Below the pieces are notes generated by a model, which did no database searches, was not told where the DNA came from, and saw only the letters and a program-made list of their open reading frames with translations. From Aestuariibacter sp. (GTDB taxonomy: Bacteria > Pseudomonadota > Gammaproteobacteria > Enterobacterales > Alteromonadaceae), in the NCBI GenBank assembly GCA_017794925.1, contig CP051238.1, forward strand, positions 3,675,328-3,739,327: a stretch of DNA of 64,000 nt, given 5' to 3'. The position numbers and the translations under genes were made by a program. This document shows positions 51,028-60,320 of this stretch, in pieces. The first letter of the stretch is position 1. Every line of letters begins with the position of its first letter.

Positions 51028-51487
51028 GCTTAAAATCCCCCCTGTAGTCATCTTTGTGATTGCGTTGGCTGCTACCTGGTTTGTCAGCGACTTTGGCTGG
51101 TTACCACTGCCCTACCCGCTGCGTCCCCTTGGTTTTGTTATTTTTGTTGCTGGCGGCTTTATCGGTGTGGCCGGTGTCATTGCATTCAGGCAGCACCGCA
51201 CTACCGTGAACCCGCACAAAATTCACAACGCCAGTAATCTGGTAAGCAATGGAATTTTTAATTACACCCGCAACCCCATGTATTTAGGCTTAGTCACGGG
51301 TGTTATTGGTGGAGCATTTATCTTTCGCGATGCCAGCGGGTTTATTTTTGCGCTGGCGACCATGTTATATTTGCAACGCTTTCAAATTCAGCCTGAAGAG
51401 CGCATGATGCATGAACTTTTTGGTGCCGAATTCGCTGACTATTGTAAGCGCGTCAACCGTTGGCTGAGCCTGCCAGCCAACGATTAG
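51011..51487 (+). CDS. Isoprenylcysteine carboxyl-methyltransferase-like membrane protein
   Basis: ATG 51011 overlaps the end of the previous gene by 17 bp; 158 residues. Three to four hydrophobic helices precede the NPMYLGLVTG and PEERMMHELFGAEFADY motifs, signature of the ICMT/phospholipid methyltransferase family, which bind SAM at the membrane. Substrate unknown. Confidence 0.8.
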   Translation: MLKHLELKIPPVVIFVIALAATWFVSDFGWLPLPYPLRPLGFVIFVAGGFIGVAGVIAFRQHRTTVNPHKIHNASNLVSNGIFNYTRNPMYLGLVTGVIGGAFIFRDASGFIFALATMLYLQRFQIQPEERMMHELFGAEFADYCKRVNRWLSLPAND

Positions 51488-51489
51488 TA

Positions 51490-53178
51490 TCAGGAAGCAA
51501 TGCGCTCGTAATCCCGGTATTCTGCCTGCCATTGCGCGACCTCAATACACGCCTCTAATTCTTCCCGGGATCGCTTTGGCGCAACACCGTCTGTAACAGC
51601 CGCTTCTGCTACCGCCAACGCAATCCGTTTAGACAACGATTTGATTTCGCTAAGCGCCGGTAATAACGGCCCTTCGCCGAGCATCGCCAACGGTGAAGAA
51701 TCAGCCAGAGCAAAACTTGCGGCCATCAGCATGGCATCGGTTACTCTGCTCGCCCCACAACTAACTACCGCCAGACCAATTCCTGGAAAGATGTAGCTGT
51801 TATTGCACTGACTTACGGGCACCCTGTTACCGTCAATTTCAACATCATTGAACGGACTGCCCGTGGCGACTATGGCTTTGCCTTGGGTGAATCGCAACAC
51901 TTGTTCCGGTGTTGTTTCTGCGCAGCGTACGGGGTTACTCAAAGGCAAAATAACAGGCCGTTCATTGTGCGCCTGCATGGCGCTTATCACCGTTTTATCA
52001 AACAATCCAGCACAGCCCGACACACCCAGTAGGATACCAGGTTGAGTCAGTTCGATAACATCAAGAAGTCCGGGGGCCGTATCATGTTGCCAGTGCGGTA
52101 GCTGCGCTAAGTCCTGAGCAACCCGCTGTTGGAAATCAGCTAGTCCTGACGCACCGCATACAATGAGCCCGTCTTTATCTATAACGTAAATATTGGCGCG
52201 AGCGCTTTGCTCTGTCATCCCTTTCGCCATGAGGCATTTAACCCATTGCTCAGCAATACCACACCCCGCAGAACCTCCACCGACAATAACGACTTTTTGC
52301 TGCGTGATATCTGCCTGTTTGGCTTTACATGCCGCTAGCATGGTTGCTGCAGCTACGGCCGCTGTGCCTTGAATATCGTCATTAAAGCAGCAGAATTGAT
52401 CCCGGTAGCGTTGTAACAACGGCGTAGCATTTGCCTGAGCAAAATCTTCAAACTGAATCAAGGCATCAGGCCAACGAGCGGTAACGGCCTTCATAAAAGC
52501 ATCCAGAAAATCATTATATGCTTGCCCTGTGATCCGCGGATGCCGACACCCCATGTACATCGGATCATCGAGCAACGCCTGATTATTGGTACCGACATCC
52601 AGCATGATTGGCAGCGTGTATGCCGGGCTTATGCCACCACATACGGTATACAACGAGAGTTTTCCAATGGGAATACCCATACCACCAACGCCTTGGTCGC
52701 CCAGGCCCAAAATCCGTTCACCGTCCGTCACCACAATCACCTTTACATTGCGCTTAGTAGCGTTGCGAATAATCGTATCGATGCGGTCTTTTTGATGATG
52801 AGCAATAAAGAGCCCTCTGGCACTGCGATAGATATCAGAGAATCGCTCGCATGCCTCGCCAACAGTAGGGGTATAAATGATCGGCATCATTTCCTCTATA
52901 TGATCGGCAATCAATCGGTAAAACAAGGTTTCGTTGTTGTCCTGAATATCGCGCAGAAAGATGTGCCTTTCCATATCGTTGTGACATTGTTGGTATTGCT
53001 GATATACCCGGTCCAGTTGTTGCTCTATGGACTCATATTGAGGGGGTAATAATCCTTCCAGATTGAACGCAATTCTTTCCTTTTCACTGAATGCGCTGCT
53101 TTTATTTAAGAGTGGCATATCCAGTAACTTGGGGCCTGCATGTGACAGGTACAAAGGTTTTGTTTTTGAAGAAGTCAT
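51490..53178 (-). CDS. maeA: NAD-dependent malic enzyme
   Basis: 562 residues. The malic enzyme N-terminal domain has YTPTVGEACERFSDIYR. The tyrosine/lysine site area is followed by RILGLGDQGVGGMGIPIGK. The NAD-binding domain has IVGGGSAGCGIAEQW and SNPVRCAETTPEQ. Length agrees with E. coli MaeA (565). It oxidatively decarboxylates malate to pyruvate, the natural route for C4-dicarboxylates imported by the upstream permease. A terminator lies between them, so it may have an independent promoter. Confidence 0.93.
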   Translation of the reverse strand: MTSSKTKPLYLSHAGPKLLDMPLLNKSSAFSEKERIAFNLEGLLPPQYESIEQQLDRVYQQYQQCHNDMERHIFLRDIQDNNETLFYRLIADHIEEMMPIIYTPTVGEACERFSDIYRSARGLFIAHHQKDRIDTIIRNATKRNVKVIVVTDGERILGLGDQGVGGMGIPIGKLSLYTVCGGISPAYTLPIMLDVGTNNQALLDDPMYMGCRHPRITGQAYNDFLDAFMKAVTARWPDALIQFEDFAQANATPLLQRYRDQFCCFNDDIQGTAAVAAATMLAACKAKQADITQQKVVIVGGGSAGCGIAEQWVKCLMAKGMTEQSARANIYVIDKDGLIVCGASGLADFQQRVAQDLAQLPHWQHDTAPGLLDVIELTQPGILLGVSGCAGLFDKTVISAMQAHNERPVILPLSNPVRCAETTPEQVLRFTQGKAIVATGSPFNDVEIDGNRVPVSQCNNSYIFPGIGLAVVSCGASRVTDAMLMAASFALADSSPLAMLGEGPLLPALSEIKSLSKRIALAVAEAAVTDGVAPKRSREELEACIEVAQWQAEYRDYERIAS

Positions 53179-53200
53179 AATGTTTTTGAAACAGAAAAAA

Positions 53201-53221
53201 ATGCCGGGCGATGCCCGGCAT
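53201..53221 (-). terminator. Terminator of the permease gene
   Basis: ATGCCGGGC-gat-GCCCGGCAT with a run of Ts on the minus strand. Confidence 0.9.
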
Positions 53222-53226
53222 GAAAA

Positions 53227-54726
53227 TTAAAACACCAGAGGTGCAAGCCATACCGCAATGGCGGTAACCAGAAGTATGCTCACAATATTGAGCGCCAACC
53301 CTGCGCGAGCCATTTGCGCAATGCTGATGTAGCCTGACGAGAACACAATGGCATTCGGAGGTGTGGCAACGGGCAGCATAAATGCGCAGCTCGCAGCCAA
53401 GGTCACAGGCAGGATCAACGTCATAGGTTCGCCGCCCATCTCAAGTGCAATAACCGCCACAACAGGCAAAAACGTCGCTGCGGTTGCCAAATTACTGGTA
53501 AGCTCGGTAAGAAAAATCACCAGTGTGGTCGCAGCAAGCACAAGAAACACCATGCCAAACGCATCCATGTTGACCAGGCCTTCACCCAGCCATTGCGCTA
53601 ATCCACTGCCCGAGACCGCTGCGGCCAAGCTGAGGCCACCACCGAATAACACTAAAATACCCCACGGAATGGCTTTCATGTCTTCCCACTCGAGCAAACT
53701 GCCCTGTTTGGCATCGGTTTTACCATTGCCAATGACAAACAGTAACACCGCCGCTGTCATAGCAATGCCGGCATCAGACAGCCCATCGAGTGAGAACCAT
53801 TTTGCTAACAGCGGTCTTGTCATCCATGCCACTGCCACGAACAAAAATAATATCCCTACTCGCCATTCTTCTTTACGAATCGCCCCCTGAGACTGACGCT
53901 GGCGCTCAAGTTCTACCCGCGCCGCTTCAGGCGTACTAAAATCGACCGGGTAAATCCAACGAGTCAGTGACAACCAGGCCAATGGCAACAAGGTTACACT
54001 AAGGGGAATGCCTATTAGCATCCACTTAGCAAAGTCCAGCTGCACATCGTAGTTGTCATTCATAAAGCCCACCAAAAACGCGTTGGGCGGTGTGCCTACC
54101 AGCGTAGACATGCCACCAATAGTGGCGGCATAAGCAATCCCCAGCAGTAACGACAGTTGAAAGTGCTTTTGTTGAACCGGTGTAAAGTGGCCCTTTTCAT
54201 CATCCAGCGTAGACAAAATAGACAGCGCAATGGGCAGTAACATCATGGTTGTTGAGGTATTTGTCATCCACATACTCAAAATGGCACTTACCACCATGAA
54301 TCCCAGAACGATTGAGCGCGCAGAGCTACTGACATAGCTCAGAATAAAATACGCGATTCGCTTGTGCAGGTTGGCTTTTTGCAACGCAAGGGCAAGCATA
54401 AAGCCACCAAGAAACAAATAGATAGTGGGGTTAGCGTAAGGTGCAGATGCCGCTTTAATATTCAAGATGCCAAGCTGGGGAAACAGTACCAGAGGCAATA
54501 ACGCTGTCACAGCCACATGGACCGCTTCGGTTGACCACCAGATTGCCATCCAAATGCCCACCGCGGCGGTAAGCCAGGCCGTGTCGTTAAGGGACTCAGG
54601 GGCCGGTATCATCCATACTAACAAAAATGCCAAAGGCCCGGCAAACAGCCCAAACGTTTGATGTGTTGCGCGGTGCGTCGCTTTCGGGGCCGGCTGACCG
54701 GCCTCTAAAGATGCTGCTTTACTCAC
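53227..54726 (-). CDS. DASS (SLC13) family sodium/dicarboxylate symporter
   Basis: 499 residues with 11-12 hydrophobic helices. Two substrate-binding loops appear as MTNTSTTMMLLP and LTSNLATAATFLP, matching the paired SNT-like motifs of VcINDY-type carriers, with cis-Pro segments GTPPNAF and ATPPNAIVF. It likely imports succinate, malate or fumarate with Na+. It starts 6 bp after the exported hydrolase gene and is read with the TonB receptor and malic enzyme. Confidence 0.9.
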   Translation of the reverse strand: MSKAASLEAGQPAPKATHRATHQTFGLFAGPLAFLLVWMIPAPESLNDTAWLTAAVGIWMAIWWSTEAVHVAVTALLPLVLFPQLGILNIKAASAPYANPTIYLFLGGFMLALALQKANLHKRIAYFILSYVSSSARSIVLGFMVVSAILSMWMTNTSTTMMLLPIALSILSTLDDEKGHFTPVQQKHFQLSLLLGIAYAATIGGMSTLVGTPPNAFLVGFMNDNYDVQLDFAKWMLIGIPLSVTLLPLAWLSLTRWIYPVDFSTPEAARVELERQRQSQGAIRKEEWRVGILFLFVAVAWMTRPLLAKWFSLDGLSDAGIAMTAAVLLFVIGNGKTDAKQGSLLEWEDMKAIPWGILVLFGGGLSLAAAVSGSGLAQWLGEGLVNMDAFGMVFLVLAATTLVIFLTELTSNLATAATFLPVVAVIALEMGGEPMTLILPVTLAASCAFMLPVATPPNAIVFSSGYISIAQMARAGLALNIVSILLVTAIAVWLAPLVF

Positions 54727-54732
54727 AGTACC

Positions 54733-55638
54733 CTACTCCTTTGCCTTAGATTCTGCGTTGCCAAGCAGATATTTGTAGGCATAAGGCACAATCTTACCAC
54801 TGCTGTGACCCACGCCCCTTACCACTTCTAGTTGCCACGCATGTTCAATGTTTCGCTCTACAGCGGTATTCATCGCATAGGCATAAAACGCTAATCCACG
54901 CGCATAGACATTGCGGCCCTGCTTATTTGCTGCCGGGCTGTTACTAATGGCTTTTGTTCGAGACCCCAGATCCTGATCGCCGAGAATGATCGTCATAGGT
55001 TTCTTCAACCAGCTATCGACATCCTTTGCCTGATAAGGACTGTTTGCCAGTCCAAACGGATACGGAGAATCCGTGTCCGGGAACGTAAAGAAAGCAGGAT
55101 TCGCCGCAACGGCGCGAGATACCGGCGCATAGGGCCTAGCCAGCATGTAGGTGTGAACGAAACCGCCTCCTGCAGAATGGCCGTACAAGGCAAATGTCTT
55201 CTGAGCAGAGCCAAAACGCTCGGTAAAATCGTAGAACACCTTTTCGGGCACACTGTAAAACTGCACCGACTCGGGCCGTGGGCCTCCCAAAGGTGTCACA
55301 ATGCCCCCAAGGTTATACTGATATTCGTCTTCGCAAACCTGCAAACTGCAGCCTAACGCCAGCACAATAAAGTTGTGTTGCCCTGCCAGCGTGAGCCATT
55401 GATCACGGTATGCATCGGCATTACGGCGAGCTCCGGGTACCACAATCATTATTGGCGTATCCGCATTGGCGCCTTTAGGAACAATGTATTCAACGGTAAT
55501 ATCGCCACCCGCCCATTTTTTAAACGCATAGCGACCCACTTCCTGTTGTTTCCAGGGTTGAGTGCCCGTAGCCGCACACGCACTTTGAGACAGAGCCAGG
55601 ACACAAAGCCAAATGGCCAGAGAAAATTGTTTAAGCAT
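54733..55638 (-). CDS. Exported alpha/beta hydrolase (PHB-depolymerase/esterase type)
   Basis: ATG 55638 (301 residues) starts a signal peptide (LAIWLCVLALSQSACA); the ORF start at 55686 is longer. Catalytic Ser in GHSAGGGF, Asp in ILGDQDL and His in GVGHSSGK form the triad. The family covers secreted polyester and carbohydrate esterases. Between a TonB receptor and a dicarboxylate permease, it may release a dicarboxylate from an ester or oligomer in the periplasm. This is inference. Confidence 0.8.
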   Translation of the reverse strand: MLKQFSLAIWLCVLALSQSACAATGTQPWKQQEVGRYAFKKWAGGDITVEYIVPKGANADTPIMIVVPGARRNADAYRDQWLTLAGQHNFIVLALGCSLQVCEDEYQYNLGGIVTPLGGPRPESVQFYSVPEKVFYDFTERFGSAQKTFALYGHSAGGGFVHTYMLARPYAPVSRAVAANPAFFTFPDTDSPYPFGLANSPYQAKDVDSWLKKPMTIILGDQDLGSRTKAISNSPAANKQGRNVYARGLAFYAYAMNTAVERNIEHAWQLEVVRGVGHSSGKIVPYAYKYLLGNAESKAKE

Positions 55639-55692
55639 AGTTGTCTTCTGGTTATGGGGCGGCAGAGTGCCGCCCGGAATTAGCAATAGAGA

Positions 55693-58600
55693 TTAAAAGC
55701 TGGCACGTACGTCCATATAGAAGTAACGACCATAATCGCGATGCGCGTCCTCAAAGAACCCGAAACTGGATGCAGCCAACGGTGCCCGCTCATCGGTCAG
55801 GTTTTTAATACCCAGTCTGAAACGGGTATCCACTGACTCGATTTGTACTTTGTAATCAACCGTCGCATCGAACGTAGTCATGGCCGGAATGTTATAACGC
55901 GTGCCATCTTCCAGCGTTAATTCGCTTTGATAGAAGCTACCAATACGGTATCCCGATAACGTTGCACCAAACACATCGCCACGCCACATAAAGCGCAGGC
56001 TGTGCTTTTCTTTCTGATTACCGTTGCGACGCACCAGGTCCGCAAAGCCCATTACCGGGTAATTCGCTGGAAGTACACCGCTTTCTTGTGCTTCGACCAA
56101 TTGCGTGGCTAGCCCGCCCGCTTCCTGTTCAAATTTATCCAGAAATGACGCGTTGTAGTCAATCTTAAAGCGACCATAGTCAGTTTTTACTGAATAGTAG
56201 ACCCCAAGATCATGTCCACTGACCGTGCGTTTATCGAGGTTTGCGTAGCGGTCGTCGATATAGTTGATTTGGCCAGCTGCACAAATACCAGCAGCTTCAT
56301 AGTAAGCCGCTTCATCCGGGTCGATTTCACCTCGGTTCACACTGCTGTTAAACGTTGCGCTGCCACAGTTAGCAGTACCCTGTTCCAGTCGGGACAATAA
56401 ATCCAGCAGTGAGTGATTCTCCTCACCGAACAAACCAATGGTGTTTTCCTTTTCGATACTCCAGTAGTCCAGCGTAATCGCCAACCCGTCTAACGGTTCT
56501 ACAACAATACCGATCGAGGTATTATCAGATTCTTCCGGTTTAAGCGCCTGGCTGCCCTGAGCAATACGCTGCAAGGAGTAGTTACAGTCCAGTACATCCT
56601 GCCCCGGGTCACCGCCATTTTCTGCAGCGTATAGACACGCGTAGTCAGTTCGCGTTTGCGTACGCGCTACAATTTCTTCGTTAATGGTCACCAGATTGGG
56701 CGCACGGAAAGCCTGTGACCATGAGCCACGCAGCAGCACAGGTTCAAAAGGACGATAACCGAATGCAACTTTACCCACCGTGGTATCGCCCACATCGGAA
56801 AAATCTTCGTATCGCGCTGCCACCTGGATATCCAGGTTGTCCAACAATGGAATTTGTAGCTCAGCAAACAGCGACGTCACCGAACGACTGCCTGAATTGT
56901 CAGGTGTTGGGCTGGAATTCACGACATCTGACACAAAGGGGTACGTGTCGCCCTGGGCATCAGTAAACTGAATGGTGCCATCAAGGCGTGGATCACGATC
57001 GTCTTTAAAAGACTCATGACGGTATTCCACCCCGGATACAAACCCGACTAATCCACCGGGTAACTCGAATATACCCGGATTAGAAAACTTAACGTCAAAG
57101 GTCTTAAGTTCGGATTCGCTCTTGCGGTACACATCGATAAGCGCGCGTTCGATATTTGAATTTACACCAATGGCAAACGGGTTATAGGCGTTTTCAGTGG
57201 TGTCGTTCAATGCTTCCTGCATCAATGTGTTGGACACCCGGTTACGTGTCACATCATCCTTGGTGTCTTTTGACCAGGAAACCGCCGTTTCCCAATCCCA
57301 CTCGCCCCAGTATCCACGAAGTCCTTGTAACACGCGGAAAGTTTCACCGCTGTTATCAACAATACGTGGGTATTCTGCAAAGCGGTAGTTGTCGATTGTC
57401 AGCGCCAATCCTTCACAAGGTACTCCCGCCGCCACGGTGGCGTTATCCAGTCGATTTGGTGAGCCACATGGGCCGAACGGATTGTAATAATTGTCTGCTG
57501 CAACAATCAGACGCGACGAAGAGAACGAGGCGGTTGGATGACGACGCAGATTTGTATTGGACTTGTACGCCATCAATTCGGTAAAGGCTTCCCAACCATT
57601 ATCGAGCGTATGGTTAACGTTAATAAATACATTGGTGCGATCAAGTTTTGACGTCAGATCGCGATTTTGATTCATGTTAAAACGTACCGTCCCCTGCCCG
57701 TCTGGCGCAGCACAAAGGCCATTACCTAGTTCCCAGGTACAGCGTGGATCGCCACTTGGGTAGGTTTCAAATTCGCCCGAGCGGTCAACCAGACCATCGG
57801 CGCGCAGCGGATTACTGGAAGACACACTGTCTACAATATCAAACTGACCATACAACGAGTTCGCGCTGGTGCTATCAAACTCAGGGTGACCAAACCAAGG
57901 CGAGTCCGGTGATACACGATCGCTTAAGTCGGCATTGCTCCAGCGAGGGTCGTCCTGTGAATTAACGCGGTCACGTTGATAGTAATTAGCAATGACACCG
58001 ATATTTGTTTTACCCCCGTTGACTGTTTTGCCCCAGTGCAGGGATAGGGTCTGATCGTTGCGCGGCAGGTGTTCAAACTCCTGCCACTTCACGCGAATAT
58101 CAAAGCCTTCATAGTTGGTTGGTGTAACCGTATTCACCACGCCAGCCACCGCATCGGCGCCATAAATAGCGGATGCGCCATCGCGCAATACTTCTACTCG
58201 TTTGGCACCAAATACCGGAATGATTTGCGAATTCACGGTATTCACCGGGACGAAACTACCGCCAACCTCTTCGGTTTGATACGCTGCGGAGTTGACCATT
58301 CTGCGTCCGTTGATCAGCACCAGTGTATTACCTGTACCAATGTTACGCAGATTAAACGCACCAACATCACCCCGGGCCGCATTGACACCACCACTTATGT
58401 TGCCGGCTTCATTAAAGAAGTTCTGACCGTTTTCCGGGATCAGTTGCAGCAGGTCGTCACCGGAATCAATGCCCATGGCGGCGATGTCTTCCGCGTCGAG
58501 GTGCGAAACGGCCAGCGCTTCGCTGATTTCGGCGCCTTTGATTTGAGACCCGACGACGGCAATTTTTTCTATTTCGTCTTCTTTGGGGGTTTGAGGTTGA

Positions 58601-58707
58601 GACTGAGCAAGTGTGCAGGGTGACAGCGTTGCGGCCAATGCCAGTGCGCAAACGGGCGAAATGCGGTGGCGCGAACTGCGAATGACCTGGGTAATTTTAT
58701 TAATCAT
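55693..58707 (-). CDS. Large TonB-dependent outer-membrane receptor
   Basis: 1004 residues with signal peptide (cleaved near SPCTLA). N-terminal TonB-box-like segment (IEKIAVVGSQIKG), plug domain (LVLINGRRMVN; VEVLRDGASAIYGADAVAGVVN), then a barrel ending in an aromatic (RASF). The plug motif is typical of Alteromonas/Xanthomonas polymer or oligomer receptors. It heads a minus-strand gene set and is preceded by a sigma-54 promoter at 58801-58816, so it is likely induced through DctB/DctD. Confidence 0.92.
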   Translation of the reverse strand: MINKITQVIRSSRHRISPVCALALAATLSPCTLAQSQPQTPKEDEIEKIAVVGSQIKGAEISEALAVSHLDAEDIAAMGIDSGDDLLQLIPENGQNFFNEAGNISGGVNAARGDVGAFNLRNIGTGNTLVLINGRRMVNSAAYQTEEVGGSFVPVNTVNSQIIPVFGAKRVEVLRDGASAIYGADAVAGVVNTVTPTNYEGFDIRVKWQEFEHLPRNDQTLSLHWGKTVNGGKTNIGVIANYYQRDRVNSQDDPRWSNADLSDRVSPDSPWFGHPEFDSTSANSLYGQFDIVDSVSSSNPLRADGLVDRSGEFETYPSGDPRCTWELGNGLCAAPDGQGTVRFNMNQNRDLTSKLDRTNVFINVNHTLDNGWEAFTELMAYKSNTNLRRHPTASFSSSRLIVAADNYYNPFGPCGSPNRLDNATVAAGVPCEGLALTIDNYRFAEYPRIVDNSGETFRVLQGLRGYWGEWDWETAVSWSKDTKDDVTRNRVSNTLMQEALNDTTENAYNPFAIGVNSNIERALIDVYRKSESELKTFDVKFSNPGIFELPGGLVGFVSGVEYRHESFKDDRDPRLDGTIQFTDAQGDTYPFVSDVVNSSPTPDNSGSRSVTSLFAELQIPLLDNLDIQVAARYEDFSDVGDTTVGKVAFGYRPFEPVLLRGSWSQAFRAPNLVTINEEIVARTQTRTDYACLYAAENGGDPGQDVLDCNYSLQRIAQGSQALKPEESDNTSIGIVVEPLDGLAITLDYWSIEKENTIGLFGEENHSLLDLLSRLEQGTANCGSATFNSSVNRGEIDPDEAAYYEAAGICAAGQINYIDDRYANLDKRTVSGHDLGVYYSVKTDYGRFKIDYNASFLDKFEQEAGGLATQLVEAQESGVLPANYPVMGFADLVRRNGNQKEKHSLRFMWRGDVFGATLSGYRIGSFYQSELTLEDGTRYNIPAMTTFDATVDYKVQIESVDTRFRLGIKNLTDERAPLAASSFGFFEDAHRDYGRYFYMDVRASF

Positions 58708-58800
58708 TGTTATACCTTTCGAGAGTAAAATGTGTCCTCAGAACGTAAATGCCAAGCGTGCTAAATTAATTCTCGCAGTCATTTACATCAACGCAACAAT

Positions 58801-58816
58801 TGCAAAGACCTTGCCA
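58801..58816 (-). promoter_or_regulatory. Sigma-54 (-24/-12) promoter of the TonB receptor gene
   Basis: On the minus strand, TGGCAAGGTCTTTGCA matches the sigma-54 consensus TGGCAC-N5-TTGCA, with GG and GC 12 bp apart. It lies about 94 bp before the TonB receptor start. The adjacent sigma-54 activator gene (DctD) makes it a strong candidate target. No convincing DctD enhancer was recognised between 58817 and 58968. Confidence 0.75.
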
Positions 58817-58968
58817 GCCACCAAATAAAATTAATTAATACTTTTAAATCAATAGATTAAGAAAATTCAGGCTAAATTTAAAGCAACACTATTTTAACAA
58901 ACAGGCGGGATATCACACGTAAAATAAATGTAAATGGGTGGATTCCCACCCATTTCTATGAAGGGCTG

Positions 58969-60315
58969 TCAGGGCAATTTAAAATCGTCTTTTACCAAGC
59001 CGTATTTACGCATTTTGTCGTAGAGTGTTTTTCTTGGCAGGCCGAGTTGTTGCTGGACCTCAATGAGCCGTCCATCGTGTTCCCGCAACGCAGATTCGAG
59101 TACATCCCGTTCATAACGAGCAACTCGCTCTGCCAGGGTTAGTTCGCCATCAGCTTCAACATCAGACGGTTCATCAAATACGGTTTGCCCACCCATTAAC
59201 ACAAAGCGCTCGGCAGCATTGCGCAGTTCACGAATGTTTCCAGGCCAGTTGTGCTGTTGCAAGCGCACCAGTTGTTCGTTGGTTAAACGCGGTGCGTCAG
59301 TATTAAACCGCGAACTCGCCAGCGCGGCATAGTGTTGAAACAACAGCGAAATATCGTCTTTTCGCTCACGCAATGGTGGGATCTCAACGTTGATAACATT
59401 GAGCCGGTAGTACAGGTCTTCGCGGAACTCGCCCTTTTCTACCAACTCCAACAAGTCAATCTTAGCGGCCGCAATCACCCGGATATCCAAGTCAACATGC
59501 CGGTTACTTCCCAGCGGCTCAATGCGCCTGTCTTCAAGCACACGTAATAACTTGATTTGCAATGCCATTGGCATGCTTTCAATTTCATCCAGAAAAAATG
59601 TGCCACCGTTAGCGTGTTCAATTTTCCCTACCCGCTTCTTTTGTGCACTGGTGAAAGCACCGGCCTCAAAGCCAAACAATTCACTTTCGATCATGGTTTC
59701 CGGAATGGCACCACAGTTTATGGCCACAAAGTTTTCATTCTTACGATGGCTGTTATAGTGCAAAAAGCGGGCGACCAAATCTTTACCGGAGCCGGTTTCG
59801 CCTTTAATCAGTACATCAGCCGGGATATCTTTGATTTGCATAAGCAAACGACGAAGAGCTTTGATCTTGTGGGTATTGCCCAGTAATCGCGGGCCAGCGC
59901 CGGTTTGCGCATCCAGTTCATCTTTCAGCTCACGATTCTCCAGCACAAGAGTACGCTTTTCACCCGCGCGTTTGAGCACATCTAACAGCACCTCATTGGA
60001 GAATGGCTTCTCAATAAAGTCATAGGCCCCTAGACGCATAGACTCAACCGCGGTAGAAATGTCACCATGCCCCGTTAGCATGACAATGGAAAACTCATCG
60101 TCGAGTTTTAAGGCTTCACGAAGAAATGCCACACCATCCATACCCGGCATATTGATGTCAGACAGCACGACACCGGGCCAATCCCTATCGAGCTTTTTCA
60201 TCGCGTCCCTGGCATCACTAAACACTTCGGTGTGATAGCCTTCCATATTGAGCAGCTGCTTTAATGCCTGCAAGATAGTGGGTTCGTCATCGATAATGTA
60301 AATCGGTATGCTCAT
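58969..60315 (-). CDS. dctD: Sigma-54-dependent response regulator DctD
   Basis: 448 residues. Receiver domain with D53 (VLSDINMPG). AAA+ domain with GETGSGKD (Walker A), GAFTSAQKK (the sigma-54 contact loop, S in place of the usual second G of GAFTGA) and GGTFFLDEIESM (Walker B). Fis-like helix-turn-helix (EVQQQLGLPRKTLYDKMRKY) at the end. It follows the sensor kinase by 5 bp. It activates sigma-54 promoters for C4-dicarboxylate use, here probably the one at 58801. Confidence 0.9.
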   Translation of the reverse strand: MSIPIYIIDDEPTILQALKQLLNMEGYHTEVFSDARDAMKKLDRDWPGVVLSDINMPGMDGVAFLREALKLDDEFSIVMLTGHGDISTAVESMRLGAYDFIEKPFSNEVLLDVLKRAGEKRTLVLENRELKDELDAQTGAGPRLLGNTHKIKALRRLLMQIKDIPADVLIKGETGSGKDLVARFLHYNSHRKNENFVAINCGAIPETMIESELFGFEAGAFTSAQKKRVGKIEHANGGTFFLDEIESMPMALQIKLLRVLEDRRIEPLGSNRHVDLDIRVIAAAKIDLLELVEKGEFREDLYYRLNVINVEIPPLRERKDDISLLFQHYAALASSRFNTDAPRLTNEQLVRLQQHNWPGNIRELRNAAERFVLMGGQTVFDEPSDVEADGELTLAERVARYERDVLESALREHDGRLIEVQQQLGLPRKTLYDKMRKYGLVKDDFKLP

Positions 60316-60320
60316 TAAGC

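Noticed and set aside
58069..58623. 184-residue ORF on the plus strand
   Set aside because: It is antisense to the 1004-residue TonB receptor, whose motifs are clear.
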